Source of the DNA: Nocardia salmonicida NBRC 13393
Lineage (GTDB): Bacteria > Actinomycetota > Actinomycetes > Mycobacteriales > Mycobacteriaceae
Assembly: GCF_001613085.1 (NCBI RefSeq)
Contig: NZ_BDBR01000009.1
Location: forward strand, 1 to 64,000
Direction of reading: 5' to 3'
DNA: 64,000 nucleotides
Positions within the stretch are counted from its first letter, which is position 1. Every line of letters begins with the position of its first letter. The position numbers and the translations under genes are program-made. The notes beneath the pieces were generated by a model. The model was not told the DNA's origin, ran no database searches, and saw nothing but the letters and a program-made list of their open reading frames with translations. This document shows positions 19,076 to 29,829 of this stretch, one piece after another.

Positions 19076-19720
19076 TCAATTGCCGAAGGTTTCGTGATGC
19101 ACGGCCTCGGTCAGCGACCGTCCCGATCGCCATCCGAAACGTTCCAGATCCGGCACCTGCTGGAACGCGCTGACCGGTCCCACGCACAGCCAGGCCACCG
19201 GCTTGATCTGCGCGGGTAGGCCGACGAGTTCGCGCAGGAATTCCGGCTCGTAGAACGACACCCAGCCCACCCCTACCTGCTCCGCGGTCGCCGCGAGCCA
19301 CAGGTTCTGGATGGCCAGCACGGTTGAGTACACGCCTGTCTCCGGCACGCTCGCCCGGCCGAGCACCTGCGGTCCGCCACGCGAATCATCATGCGTGACA
19401 ACAACACCCGTGCCGCTCTCGACGATCCCGTCGATCTTGATCGGCGCGAACGTCGTCGCTCGGTCGGCGGGCAGCGACGCACCGAACTCCACGCGCTTGT
19501 CCGCCACGTGCTCGGCGAAACGGCGCAGCGTCTCGGCTCGACGCACCACGACGAAATCCCACGGCTGTGAGTTCCCGACGCTGGGCGCGCGATGCGCGGC
19601 GTCGAGAATTCGCAACAGGGTGGCGTCGTCGACGGGCTCGCCGGTGAATTCGGCGCGCACGTCACGACGCAGGCGGATCGCGTCGTAGACGCCGAGCTGG
19701 TCAGTACTCACGCCGACCAT
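19076..19720 (-). CDS. bluB: 5,6-dimethylbenzimidazole synthase BluB
   Basis: A 214-aa nitroreductase-fold enzyme. BluB breaks down its own FMN with oxygen to make the lower ligand of vitamin B12. Hallmarks are RLRRDVRAEFTGEPVDDATLLRILDAAHRAPSVGNSQPW (the RRDVR and APSVGxSQPWDF motifs distinguish BluB from ordinary nitroreductases) and VGWVSFYEPEFLRELVGLP. ATG 19720 gives MVGVSTDQLGVYDAI; GTG 19711 is an alternative. No other cobalamin genes are nearby. It lies 15 bases after the first desaturase and may be cotranscribed with it. Confidence 0.87.
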   Translation of the reverse strand: MVGVSTDQLGVYDAIRLRRDVRAEFTGEPVDDATLLRILDAAHRAPSVGNSQPWDFVVVRRAETLRRFAEHVADKRVEFGASLPADRATTFAPIKIDGIVESGTGVVVTHDDSRGGPQVLGRASVPETGVYSTVLAIQNLWLAATAEQVGVGWVSFYEPEFLRELVGLPAQIKPVAWLCVGPVSAFQQVPDLERFGWRSGRSLTEAVHHETFGN

Positions 19721-19734
19721 ACAACCGCAGCCGG

Positions 19735-20979
19735 TCAGCCCACCGTCCGGCGGGCCAGCTTGCGACCGGCGGCCAGCGCGGTGCGCAAGCCCTGACGACG
19801 CCCGGTCACCGGGTCGATCGAGGGGGTGGTGTTGCCGGCGAACAGGCGCTCGGACTTGGTCTCGGGCGCGTCGTCGGCGGTGTGGCGCAGATACTTGTTC
19901 GGCAGCGAGAGCTTGAGGATGGTGCGCCACGACTTGAAGTACTGCACCGGCAGCGAGCCGGTGGTGTAGGGCAGGTCGTACTTCTCGGCCAGCTCACGCA
20001 CCCGCACCGCGATGGCGGCGTAGCGGTTGCTCGGCAGGTCGGGGAACAGATGGTGCTCGATCTGGTGGCTGAGGTTGCCGCTCATGAAGTGCAGCAGCGG
20101 TCCACCGCTGATGTTGGCGCTACCCAGCATCTGGCGCAGGTACCACTCGCCCTTGGTCTCGCCCTCGATGTCGGCCTTGGTGAACTTCTCGGCGCCGTCG
20201 GGGAAGTGCCCGCAGAAGATGATCGCGTTGGTCCACACATTGCGCACCACGTTGGCGGCGATATTGGCGGTGAGCGTGGTGAGGAACGACGGTCCGGTGA
20301 GCAGCGGGAAGACCACGTAGTCCTTGGCGGCCTGCTTGCCGATCTTCTTCAGCACCAGCGTGCGGTCGGCCTCGAACTGCTTCCACTCGGGCGAGTCCTT
20401 GTCCCACTTCTTCTTGGCGACCTTGCCCAGCTCGAGGTGCTGGATCGCCACGCCGTACTCGAACAGCGCCTGCAGCAGGAAGTTGTAGATGGGGTTGCCG
20501 AGGTAGAACGGCATCCAGCGCTGGTCACGGGTGACGCGAAGCAGGCCGTAGCCGATGTCGTCGTCCATGCCGAGCACGTTGGTGTACTTGTGGTGCAGGA
20601 AGTTGTGGGTGATCTTCCAGTGCGCCGACGGGCCCGCGTTGTCCCATTCCCACGAGGTGGAGTGGACTTCCGGATCGTTCATCCAGTCCCACTGCCCGTG
20701 CATGACGTTGTGCCCGATCTCCATGTTCTCGATGATCTTGGCGGAGCCGAGCAGGGCCACACCGGCCAACCAGGCCGGGGGCAGGAAGCTGGCGAACAGG
20801 ACCGTGCGGCCGCTGATCTCGAGCGCGCGCTGTAGCCGGATGACATTGCGGATATAGCGCGCGTCCGCCGCTCCGCGCGAGGATTCGATTTCCCGGCGGA
20901 TCGCATCGAACTCCGCGCCTAGAGCTTCGACATCCGCTGCGGTGAGGTGCGCGTATTCCTTGACATCCGAGATCGCCAT
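19735..20979 (-). CDS. DesA3-like membrane acyl-CoA desaturase
   Basis: A 414-aa membrane desaturase of the DesA3 (Rv3229c) group, which makes delta-9 unsaturated acyl chains with an NADPH reductase partner. The three His boxes are HNVMH, THNFLHHKYTN and HQIEHHLFPDLPSNRY. Hydrophobic segments are visible near TVLFASFLPPAWLAGVALLG and the central region. The reductase at 22777 is the expected partner. An operator-like motif lies 19 bases upstream of the start. It ends without the repeat tail of its paralogue at 21077. Confidence 0.92.
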   Translation of the reverse strand: MAISDVKEYAHLTAADVEALGAEFDAIRREIESSRGAADARYIRNVIRLQRALEISGRTVLFASFLPPAWLAGVALLGSAKIIENMEIGHNVMHGQWDWMNDPEVHSTSWEWDNAGPSAHWKITHNFLHHKYTNVLGMDDDIGYGLLRVTRDQRWMPFYLGNPIYNFLLQALFEYGVAIQHLELGKVAKKKWDKDSPEWKQFEADRTLVLKKIGKQAAKDYVVFPLLTGPSFLTTLTANIAANVVRNVWTNAIIFCGHFPDGAEKFTKADIEGETKGEWYLRQMLGSANISGGPLLHFMSGNLSHQIEHHLFPDLPSNRYAAIAVRVRELAEKYDLPYTTGSLPVQYFKSWRTILKLSLPNKYLRHTADDAPETKSERLFAGNTTPSIDPVTGRRQGLRTALAAGRKLARRTVG

Positions 20980-20998
20980 GGCGGCTACAGTACCGTAA

Positions 20999-21017
20999 GT
21001 TACGAGAGCGTAGGTTG
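20999..21017 (-). promoter_or_regulatory. Operator-like motif A, upstream of first desaturase
   Basis: GTTACGAGAGCGTAGGTTG, with the palindromic core TACG-N4-CGTA. A near-identical copy lies upstream of the reductase gene (23968) and a related one upstream of the WS/DGAT gene (26064). Confidence 0.55.
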
Positions 21018-21076
21018 GCGATTTCGGCGACGAAATGTGTGATACGTCCTATTGCGCCATCGAGATGGAAATGTTA

Positions 21077-22477
21077 TCAGGCGTGTCGCGCCATGCGGCG
21101 AGCTGCCTTGTCGCGCAACACACCCCGCTCGTGCACAGCGCGTTCGCCCAGTGCGCGCTTGGCCTCGCGCAACGCCAGCTTCTCCTGCCGTGCTCGCGCC
21201 TTGAGCGCCACCTTCGCCTCGCGCAGCACTTCCTTCTCGTGCCGTGCCTTGATCTCGAGGGCGACCTTCGCATCGTGCAGCGCCGAACGCAGACCGAAGC
21301 GCTTACCGGTCTCCGGATCGACCCGCAGGCTCTCGGGCAGTGAGATACCGGCGAACTTACGCTCCGACGACGTCTCGGGCGCGTCGTCGGCGGTGCGCTT
21401 GAGGAAGCGATCCGGCAGCGCCAGCTTGTGGATGGTGCGGAAGGCCAGCAGGTACTGCTTGCCCAGCGAGCCGGTGGTGTAGGGCAGGTCGTACTTGTCG
21501 CACAGTTCGCGCACGCGGACCGCGACCTCGGAATACCGGTTGCTCGGCAGATCGGGGAACAGGTGGTGCTCGATCTGGTAGCAGAGGTTGCCGCTCATGA
21601 ACGCCATCACCGGGCCGGCCTTGAAGTTGGCGCTGCCCAGCATCTGGCGCAGGTACCACTCGCCCTGGGTTTCCCCGTCGAGCTGTTCGGCGGTGAACTT
21701 CTGCGCGCCGTCGGGGAAGTGGCCGCAGAAGATGACGGCATAGGACCACAGGTTGCGCACCAGATTCGCGGTGGCGTTGGCCTTCAGCGTCGACTTCCAC
21801 GCCGGTCCGGTCAGGGCCGGATACAGCACGAAATCCTTGGCGACCTGGCGGCCCGCCTTACGGTAGAACTCGATGTCGGGCGCCGAGGTGTGCGCGCTCA
21901 TCGGAATCCCGGCCAGCTCCTTCTCGATGCCGAGATCGTGCAGTGCGATACCCCACTCGAAGGTCGCGGCCAGCAGCAGGTTGGCGGCGGGCTGAGCCAG
22001 ATGCAGTGGGCGCCACTGCTCGTCGCGCGTCATCCGCAGGATGCCGAAACCGAGATCCTCGTCCTTGCCGAGGACGTTGGTGTAGGTGTGGTGCGAGTAG
22101 TTGTGCGCGCGCCGCCACTGCGACGAGGTGCCCGTCATGTCCCACTCCCAACTGGTGGAGTGGATCTCGGGATCGTTCATCCAATCCCATTGGCCGTGGC
22201 TCACATTGTGGCCCAGCTCCATGTTCTCGATGATCTTGGCCACCGAGAGCATCGCGGTACCGCCGAGCCAGGCCCAGCGGTTACGGCTGCCGAACAGCAC
22301 CGCTCGCCCCGCTACCTCGAGGGCGCGCTGGGCCGCGATGGTGCGACGGATGTACTTGGCGTCGCGTTCGCCGCGGGAGGTCTCCACCGAGCGGCGGATC
22401 GAATCGAGTTCTTTCCCCAGGGTCTCGATGTCGGCCGCCGTCAGATGGGCGAAGGCCTGGATATCGGTGATGGCCAC
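21077..22477 (-). CDS. DesA3-like desaturase with 18-residue tandem-repeat tail
   Basis: A 466-aa paralogue of the desaturase at 19735, with His boxes HNVSH, AHNYSHHTYTN and YQIEHHLFPDLPSNRY. The catalytic part ends near residue 395. Residues 403-456 consist of three 18-residue repeats of the form AKxALxxxAxxEKxxLRE, followed by a basic end (KAARRMARHA). The repeats predict a long charged amphipathic helix or coiled coil. No operator-like motif was found in the 299 bp upstream. It probably uses the reductase encoded just upstream. Start ATG 22477 has GGAGG close by. Confidence 0.9.
   Translation of the reverse strand: MAITDIQAFAHLTAADIETLGKELDSIRRSVETSRGERDAKYIRRTIAAQRALEVAGRAVLFGSRNRWAWLGGTAMLSVAKIIENMELGHNVSHGQWDWMNDPEIHSTSWEWDMTGTSSQWRRAHNYSHHTYTNVLGKDEDLGFGILRMTRDEQWRPLHLAQPAANLLLAATFEWGIALHDLGIEKELAGIPMSAHTSAPDIEFYRKAGRQVAKDFVLYPALTGPAWKSTLKANATANLVRNLWSYAVIFCGHFPDGAQKFTAEQLDGETQGEWYLRQMLGSANFKAGPVMAFMSGNLCYQIEHHLFPDLPSNRYSEVAVRVRELCDKYDLPYTTGSLGKQYLLAFRTIHKLALPDRFLKRTADDAPETSSERKFAGISLPESLRVDPETGKRFGLRSALHDAKVALEIKARHEKEVLREAKVALKARARQEKLALREAKRALGERAVHERGVLRDKAARRMARHA
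21110..21271 (-). repeat. Three 54-bp tandem repeats in desaturase tail
   Basis: In-frame repeats encoding AKVALEIKARHEKEVLRE, AKVALKARARQEKLALRE and AKRALGERAVHERGVLRD. Units diverge at the DNA level but keep the 18-codon period, consistent with an old internal duplication kept for helix phase (18 residues equal five alpha-helical turns). Confidence 0.8.
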
Positions 22478-22776
22478 CGGGGGTCCTCCTGTTGTTTATC
22501 AGCGGCAGGTGCCGCGGTTCTCGGCCTGGGAACCTCGATCTTCCCTCGCCGAGGGCGCTCCGTCGTCGCACCCTGTCGGCGAGTCCAGATCGAGGCGGCC
22601 GAGAACCGGGCGTTGCACGCCTCGGGTCCTCGCCCTCGATGCTGTTCGGCCTGTGAGTGATCCTAAGTCGCGCCCTCTGGCATGGATCGAAGTGAGGGGC
22701 CTAAGCGATTGTCGTCGGTCACGGGTTATGACCGACGCATACCCCGAGGGTACCCGCTCGGCGGTCCGGCAACCGG
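22478..22776 (-). promoter_or_regulatory. Intergenic region with 23-bp palindrome
   Basis: 299 bp between the reductase stop and the second desaturase. No gene was found. GTCGGTCA-CGGGTTA-TGACCGAC (22714-22736) is a perfect 8-bp inverted repeat. It may be an operator for the desaturase or a terminator for the reductase; it has no T-run. GGAGGACC precedes the desaturase start. Confidence 0.4.
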
Positions 22777-23907
22777 CTAGATGTCCAGCGTGCAGTCGCC
22801 CGCGGCGGCGGAAATGCAGGTTTGCACCTTGTCGCCGGGTTGACGTTCGTCGCCGTTGCGCAGATCACGGGCGTGTCCGGCGGACAGGGTCACCACGCAG
22901 GTCTGGCAGATACCCATCCGGCAGCCGAAGGGCAACTGCACGCCGACGGATTCCCCGGCTTCGAGCAGGCTGGTCGCGCCGTCGACGGTGAGGGTGCGCC
23001 CGGTGGTGCCGAAGGTCACGGTGCCGCCCTCGCCGATCGCTGAGCGTTCCACCTCGAAGCGTTCGATGTGCAGCTGCTCTGCCACACCCGCGTTCTTCCA
23101 ATGGGTTTCGATCGCGTCGAGCATCGGGGCCGGTCCACAGGCCCAGGTCTCGCGTTCGCGCCAGTCGGGGTAGAGCTCGTCGAGCCGGGCCAGGGAGAAC
23201 AGGCCGTGCTCGTCGGTGAGTTGCAGGTGGGAGACGAAGCTGGGGTGCTTGTCGTGCAGGGCGCGCAGCTCGGCGCCGAACATCACGTCGGCGTCGGTGG
23301 GCGCGGAGTGCACGTGCACCACGTCGTTGACCCCGTCGCGGCGGTCCATCGTGCGCAACATCGACATCACCGGGGTGATACCGCTGCCCGCGGTGATGAA
23401 CAGCACCTTCGCCGGCGGCGGCTCCGGCAGCACGAACCCGCCCTGCGGCGCGGCCAGCCGCACGATGGTGCCCGCGGCCACCCCGTTGACAAGGTGGCTG
23501 GACAACTTGCCCTCCGGCATCGCCTTCACCGCGATGGAGATGAGTCGTTTGCCGCCCTCGCCGGTCCAGTCCGGGGGACAGGTCAGCGAGTAGGAACGCC
23601 AGTTCCACCGGCCGTCGATCAGGATGCCGATGCCGATGTACTGCCCGGGGCGGTACTTGAAATCGAAGCCCCAGCCCGGCTTGATCACCAGGGTCGCCGA
23701 GTCGGCGGTCTCCTTCTGCACCTCCACGATGCGGCCGCGCAGCTCGCGCGCCGACCACAGCGGGTTGGCCAGGTGTAGATAGTCGTCGGGCAGTAGGGGA
23801 GTGGTCACCCGGGCGACCGCGCCACGCAACACGTTCAGCTTGCCGCCCCGATCGGCGACCTGCGCCGCCGGTGCTTCGAGCCATTCCCGGAACTTGTTCA
23901 GGACCAT
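22777..23907 (-). CDS. Ferredoxin reductase partner of DesA3 (Rv3230c type)
   Basis: A 376-aa oxidoreductase with FAD, NAD(P) and C-terminal plant-type 2Fe-2S domains. The FAD motif is [11 protein letters not shown] and the NAD loop is [17 protein letters not shown]. Cluster ligands are in [16 protein letters not shown] (C-X4-C-X2-C) with a fourth Cys in KVQTCISAA. In mycobacteria Rv3230c supplies electrons to DesA3. Here it most likely serves both desaturases downstream. A motif-B operator lies about 60 bases upstream of the start. Confidence 0.92.
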   Translation of the reverse strand: MVLNKFREWLEAPAAQVADRGGKLNVLRGAVARVTTPLLPDDYLHLANPLWSARELRGRIVEVQKETADSATLVIKPGWGFDFKYRPGQYIGIGILIDGRWNWRSYSLTCPPDWTGEGGKRLISIAVKAMPEGKLSSHLVNGVAAGTIVRLAAPQGGFVLPEPPPAKVLFITAGSGITPVMSMLRTMDRRDGVNDVVHVHSAPTDADVMFGAELRALHDKHPSFVSHLQLTDEHGLFSLARLDELYPDWRERETWACGPAPMLDAIETHWKNAGVAEQLHIERFEVERSAIGEGGTVTFGTTGRTLTVDGATSLLEAGESVGVQLPFGCRMGICQTCVVTLSAGHARDLRNGDERQPGDKVQTCISAAAGDCTLDI

Positions 23908-23967
23908 CTGTGCCGTTACTCCCTGTCATACATCCGCGCCACCGTGGGGTGACTCGCTCGCAGCAAG

Positions 23968-23986
23968 GTTACGGCATCGTAGGTTG
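23968..23986 (-). promoter_or_regulatory. Operator-like motif B, upstream of reductase gene
   Basis: GTTACGGCATCGTAGGTTG; 15 of 19 bases are identical to motif A at 20999, with the same TACG-N4-CGTA core. It lies 61-79 bases upstream of the reductase start codon. Confidence 0.55.
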
Positions 23987-24033
23987 AGCGCTAGTTGTGA
24001 ACATTCGGCAACCGGGGCGCCGGCCGCCGAAAA

Positions 24034-24585
24034 CTACAACAGTTCGAGCAGGAACGGCAGCTCCTGGGGCGCGTACCAGGCAAGCTGATGGTCCTCGGCG
24101 TCGCCGAGTACGAATTCCGCGTCGGTATCACCGAGGTCGGCCGCGTCGATGACGTCCACGGCCTTGGCGACCTGCGGCTCGGCCTCGGCCAGGTCCACAT
24201 GCACCGCGGCGACCTGCTTGAAGCTGATCGGCCCTGACAGCTTCACCACAGCATCGTCGAGATCGGGTCGCAGCTTCGCCCCCGGCACATCCGCCGCGAT
24301 CACCGCGCGCCGATACACCGGGCCACCCGGGGCGGCCGTCGTCGCCTCGGCGCCGGCGTCGTCGTCCGGATCGTCGAGTCCGTCGCGCTCGGCGCCGATC
24401 AACCGCATGGAGGCCCGGGCGGCTTCCTGCATCGCCACCTCGGCGAGTTCCTCGTCGTCGCCCGCGGCGTAGGCCTCGCGCAGGGCGGGCGTCACGGCGA
24501 ACGCGGTCGCGCCGAGCGGGAGCAACTGCTGCTCGTCGACGAGTTGTCGCAGGATCGGAATCGTCGCCGGGATGTAGACGCGCAT
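24034..24585 (-). CDS. DUF6912-like protein (Rv3231c type)
   Basis: A 183-aa soluble protein beginning MRVYIPATIPILRQLVDEQQLLPLGATAFAVTPALREAYAAGDDEELAEVAMQ and ending ELPFLLELL. It has an acidic linker around residue 85. The function is unknown. It starts 10 bases after the WS/DGAT stop and is surely in the same transcript. In M. tuberculosis the equivalent gene follows the desaturase reductase and neighbours Tgs-type genes, which ties it by context to neutral-lipid or acyl metabolism. ATG 24585 chosen over upstream in-frame codons. Confidence 0.75.
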   Translation of the reverse strand: MRVYIPATIPILRQLVDEQQLLPLGATAFAVTPALREAYAAGDDEELAEVAMQEAARASMRLIGAERDGLDDPDDDAGAEATTAAPGGPVYRRAVIAADVPGAKLRPDLDDAVVKLSGPISFKQVAAVHVDLAEAEPQVAKAVDVIDAADLGDTDAEFVLGDAEDHQLAWYAPQELPFLLELL

Positions 24586-24595
24586 CGTGTCGTTC

Positions 24596-26008
24596 TCAGA
24601 GACAGGCACCGAGCAACTCCTCCATCGATTCGTGCACCGAGGCCGCGAGGACATCGATGTCGGCCATGGCGTCGCGGTCGGCGTTGAGTCCGTAGAAGAC
24701 CTGACCGTCGTACGAGGTGAGTCCGAAACTCAATGTCTGATTGCGCAGCAGCGGCGACACCGGATACATCTCCAGCATGCGTGCCCCGCCGATGTACATC
24801 GCGGTCTGTGGTCCCGGCGCGTTGGTGATCACCAGATTGAAACTGTTGTCGGCGAAGGTACTCGCCGCCCGCACACTCATCGCGTGCAGGCTCGCGGGCG
24901 CGAACCCGGCCAGGTGCACGAGCGTGCGCGCCCGCACCCCGCGACGCTGCCTGCCCGCGGCCTCGGTGGCATGGGAGATGTGCGAAAGGCGCATCGTCGG
25001 ATTCGGCTCGCCCACAGGCAGATCGATGAGGAACGAGGACACCTCGCTGGCCGGGGTCAGCTGATTGTCGCCGTCGACGTAGACCGACATCGGCACCACC
25101 GCGCGCAGATTGGTCGACTCGATCAGCGCCTCGTTGCGCGAGAGCAACCAGTTGCGCAGCGCCCCGGTGACCACCGCGAGCACCGCGTCGTTGATCGAGC
25201 AGTCGAAATGTCTGCGGATGGTGCGGTAGTCGTCGAGGTCTGTGCGCACCACATCGAAGCGGCGGCTGCGCGAGGTGCGGGCGTTGAGCGGGCTGTCCGG
25301 CGCCGCGCTCGCGGTCGCCGCGCGCACCACGTTGGCCGCGGCCTTGACCGCCATCCGCGTGCCGCGCACCACGCCGAACGCGTTCGATCCCGCGTCGCGC
25401 ATCACGCTGTAGGCCTCGCGCGGCTGGGCGGCCAGCTGCGACAGCGCCCCGGCCAGCAATTCCACATCGGTGGGTTCGCGCGGCGCGCGCCACGCGTCGT
25501 CGGCCAGTTCGCGCGGCAGTGGGGAGTTGTCGAGGATCACGTGACCGATCTCGAGGGCGGTATCACCGTCGACGAGCGCCGAGTGCGACTTGGTGAACAC
25601 CGCGGCGCGCCCGTCGGCGAGCCCCTCGATGAGATACATCTCCCACAGCGGTCGCCCCTGATCCAGCGGACGCGAGGCGAGCCGGGCGACGAGATCGTAG
25701 AGCTGGGAATCGCTACCCGGACCCGGCAGCGCGGAGCGGCGGATGTGATAGCTGATGTCGAAACGGCTGTCCTCGACCCAGACCGGCCGACCCATGGCCA
25801 GGGGGATCTCGCGCACCTTGCGGCGGTAGCGCGGCACCATCGGCAGCCGGGATTCGACCAGGTCGACGAGGCGTTCGTAGTCGAGTACCTGGCCCTCGGT
25901 GTCCGGGGAGGAGTTGTTCAGGATCGCGAGAGAGCCGATATGGATCGGGTTGCTGCTCGACTCGAGCCGATAGAACGACGCGTCCTGCGGCGTCAATCTC
26001 GTGATCAC
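24596..26008 (-). CDS. WS/DGAT-like acyltransferase with altered HHxxxDG motif
   Basis: A 470-aa wax-ester synthase/diacylglycerol acyltransferase-type protein (ITRLTPQDASFYRLES...PIHIGSL; RPLWEMYLIEGL; NLVITNAPGPQTAMYIGG). The catalytic HHxxxDG reads H142-S143-ALV-D147-G148, so the second His, the presumed base, is Ser. Activity may be lost, changed or regulatory. GTG 26008 was chosen because GGAAGGAG lies 11 bases upstream; a longer frame starts at 26062. It is cotranscribed with the DUF6912 gene. Motif C lies 55 bases upstream. Confidence 0.87.
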   Translation of the reverse strand: MITRLTPQDASFYRLESSSNPIHIGSLAILNNSSPDTEGQVLDYERLVDLVESRLPMVPRYRRKVREIPLAMGRPVWVEDSRFDISYHIRRSALPGPGSDSQLYDLVARLASRPLDQGRPLWEMYLIEGLADGRAAVFTKSHSALVDGDTALEIGHVILDNSPLPRELADDAWRAPREPTDVELLAGALSQLAAQPREAYSVMRDAGSNAFGVVRGTRMAVKAAANVVRAATASAAPDSPLNARTSRSRRFDVVRTDLDDYRTIRRHFDCSINDAVLAVVTGALRNWLLSRNEALIESTNLRAVVPMSVYVDGDNQLTPASEVSSFLIDLPVGEPNPTMRLSHISHATEAAGRQRRGVRARTLVHLAGFAPASLHAMSVRAASTFADNSFNLVITNAPGPQTAMYIGGARMLEMYPVSPLLRNQTLSFGLTSYDGQVFYGLNADRDAMADIDVLAASVHESMEELLGACL

Positions 26009-26063
26009 GCGCTCCGAAGCTCCTTCCGGTGCCGTACGGCGCTGATCGGGCACGCGGTACATC

Positions 26064-26081
26064 CTACGTCACGGTAGGTGA
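26064..26081 (-). promoter_or_regulatory. Operator-like motif C, upstream of WS/DGAT gene
   Basis: CTACGTCACGGTAGGTGA shares TACG, the central A and GTAGGT with motifs A and B at identical spacing. It also forms CCTAC-N6-GTAGG (26063-26078). It lies about 55 bases upstream of the GTG start. Confidence 0.5.
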
Positions 26082-26235
26082 ATAACAGTGCCGGGCAACG
26101 AGGCTCGCCGGGCGTCGTGACCTGGGGTAATGACTGCACCGGTACATCGGGCACGGGTCCGCGCCGCCGGGTACGGTGGTCTGCGGACTACCATCGCCGT
26201 TGAACACAACTCCGACCAGAGGACTGACGAGACCC

Positions 26236-29034
<2,799 letters not shown>

Positions 29035-29060
29035 GGCAGAGCTAGCTGATCAGCACGACC

Positions 29061-29087
29061 GAGGCCCCTGCTCTGCGCGGGGGCTTC
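29061..29087 (+). terminator. Hairpin after secA1
   Basis: GAGGCCCC pairs with GGGGCTTC (one G-T pair) around a C/G-rich loop, followed by TGTCGTATTCCC. It lies 27 bases after the secA1 stop and faces the convergent antitoxin gene. Confidence 0.55.
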
Positions 29088-29120
29088 TGTCGTATTCCCG
29101 CCTACCGGTCGATTCGCGAT

Positions 29121-29444
29121 TCAGCTCGCGCGGTGGATCGGGTGGACTCGGGAGAGGGCGCGTTTGGCTTCGGCCAGGGAGATCATCTGGTCTTCGTCGT
29201 CGATGTCGGCGACGGCTGCTTCGGCCCATTCTCGGAGCAGGGTCGACACGCCTACGCGGCGTTCGTCGGCGAGGGATTTCAGGCGGCTGTGTAGGCCGAG
29301 GGGGAGGCGGATCGACGTGGTCACCATGATGTCTTCGTTGACGGGAAGACGTGGTGGGGCGTCGGTGGGCTCGTCGGAGAAACTCAGCCGATCCATGAAG
29401 TCGGCGAGTTCTTCTTTGCTGGACGGAAGTCCCTGCTCGCTCAT
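29121..29444 (-). CDS. BrnA-like ribbon-helix-helix antitoxin
   Basis: A 107-aa protein. The ribbon-helix-helix fold is seen at about residues 41-80 (VTTSIRLPLGLHSRLKSLADERRVGVSTLLREW). An acidic N-terminus (SSKEELADFMDRLSFSDEPTD) probably wraps the toxin. It starts inside the stop of the upstream toxin gene (ATGA overlap). Gene order toxin-antitoxin and the RHH fold match brnT-brnA modules. RHH antitoxins usually autorepress the operon. Confidence 0.75.
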   Translation of the reverse strand: MSEQGLPSSKEELADFMDRLSFSDEPTDAPPRLPVNEDIMVTTSIRLPLGLHSRLKSLADERRVGVSTLLREWAEAAVADIDDEDQMISLAEAKRALSRVHPIHRAS

Positions 29445-29719
29445 GATCGGGTCTCACTTTCCCACTGCTCGAATTGCGCCAGTTCCTCGGCGCGCATCGT
29501 GCGTGCGCCGATGATCACCCACGTCCAGTCCTCCCGCTGTCGCATCACCACGATCAGCGGGCGGCCGGCTGTGGTGCGCCCCCACACCGTCAATACGGTC
29601 ACCTGGCCGTCGAAGGCCGGGCGTGGCCACCGTCGTGACGCTGCGAGGACCTGCCGAACCTCGCTGGGTTCGATGCCGATCAGGTGAGCGATCGCCCAAT
29701 CAGGCCACTCGAAACCCAT
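29441..29719 (-). CDS. BrnT-like toxin candidate
   Basis: A 92-aa protein that starts FEWPDWAIAHLIGIEPSEVRQVL and ends GRPLIVVMRQREDWTWVIIGARTMRAEELAQFEQWE. This follows the BrnT plan: an FEWD-like start, a central beta strand with Arg/Glu, and an ARxMxxxE-type C-terminal helix. BrnT toxins are RelE-like RNases. ATG 29719 is chosen; ATG 29749 would add 10 residues. It is coupled to the RHH antitoxin. Homology is by pattern only. Confidence 0.65.
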   Translation of the reverse strand: MGFEWPDWAIAHLIGIEPSEVRQVLAASRRWPRPAFDGQVTVLTVWGRTTAGRPLIVVMRQREDWTWVIIGARTMRAEELAQFEQWESETRS

Positions 29720-29829
29720 AAGTCCATAATACGCATGTAGTAACGCCATGTGAAAGCGCTGAGTATCGAGCGAGCATCGGTTCGCTACGCTCACGATGAC
29801 CGGGTTCGTCGATGAAGGAGGCCGCGCGG

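Noticed and set aside
21110..21271. CRISPR-like array
   Set aside because: The 54-bp repeats are coding, in frame, have no spacers and give an 18-residue helical repeat.
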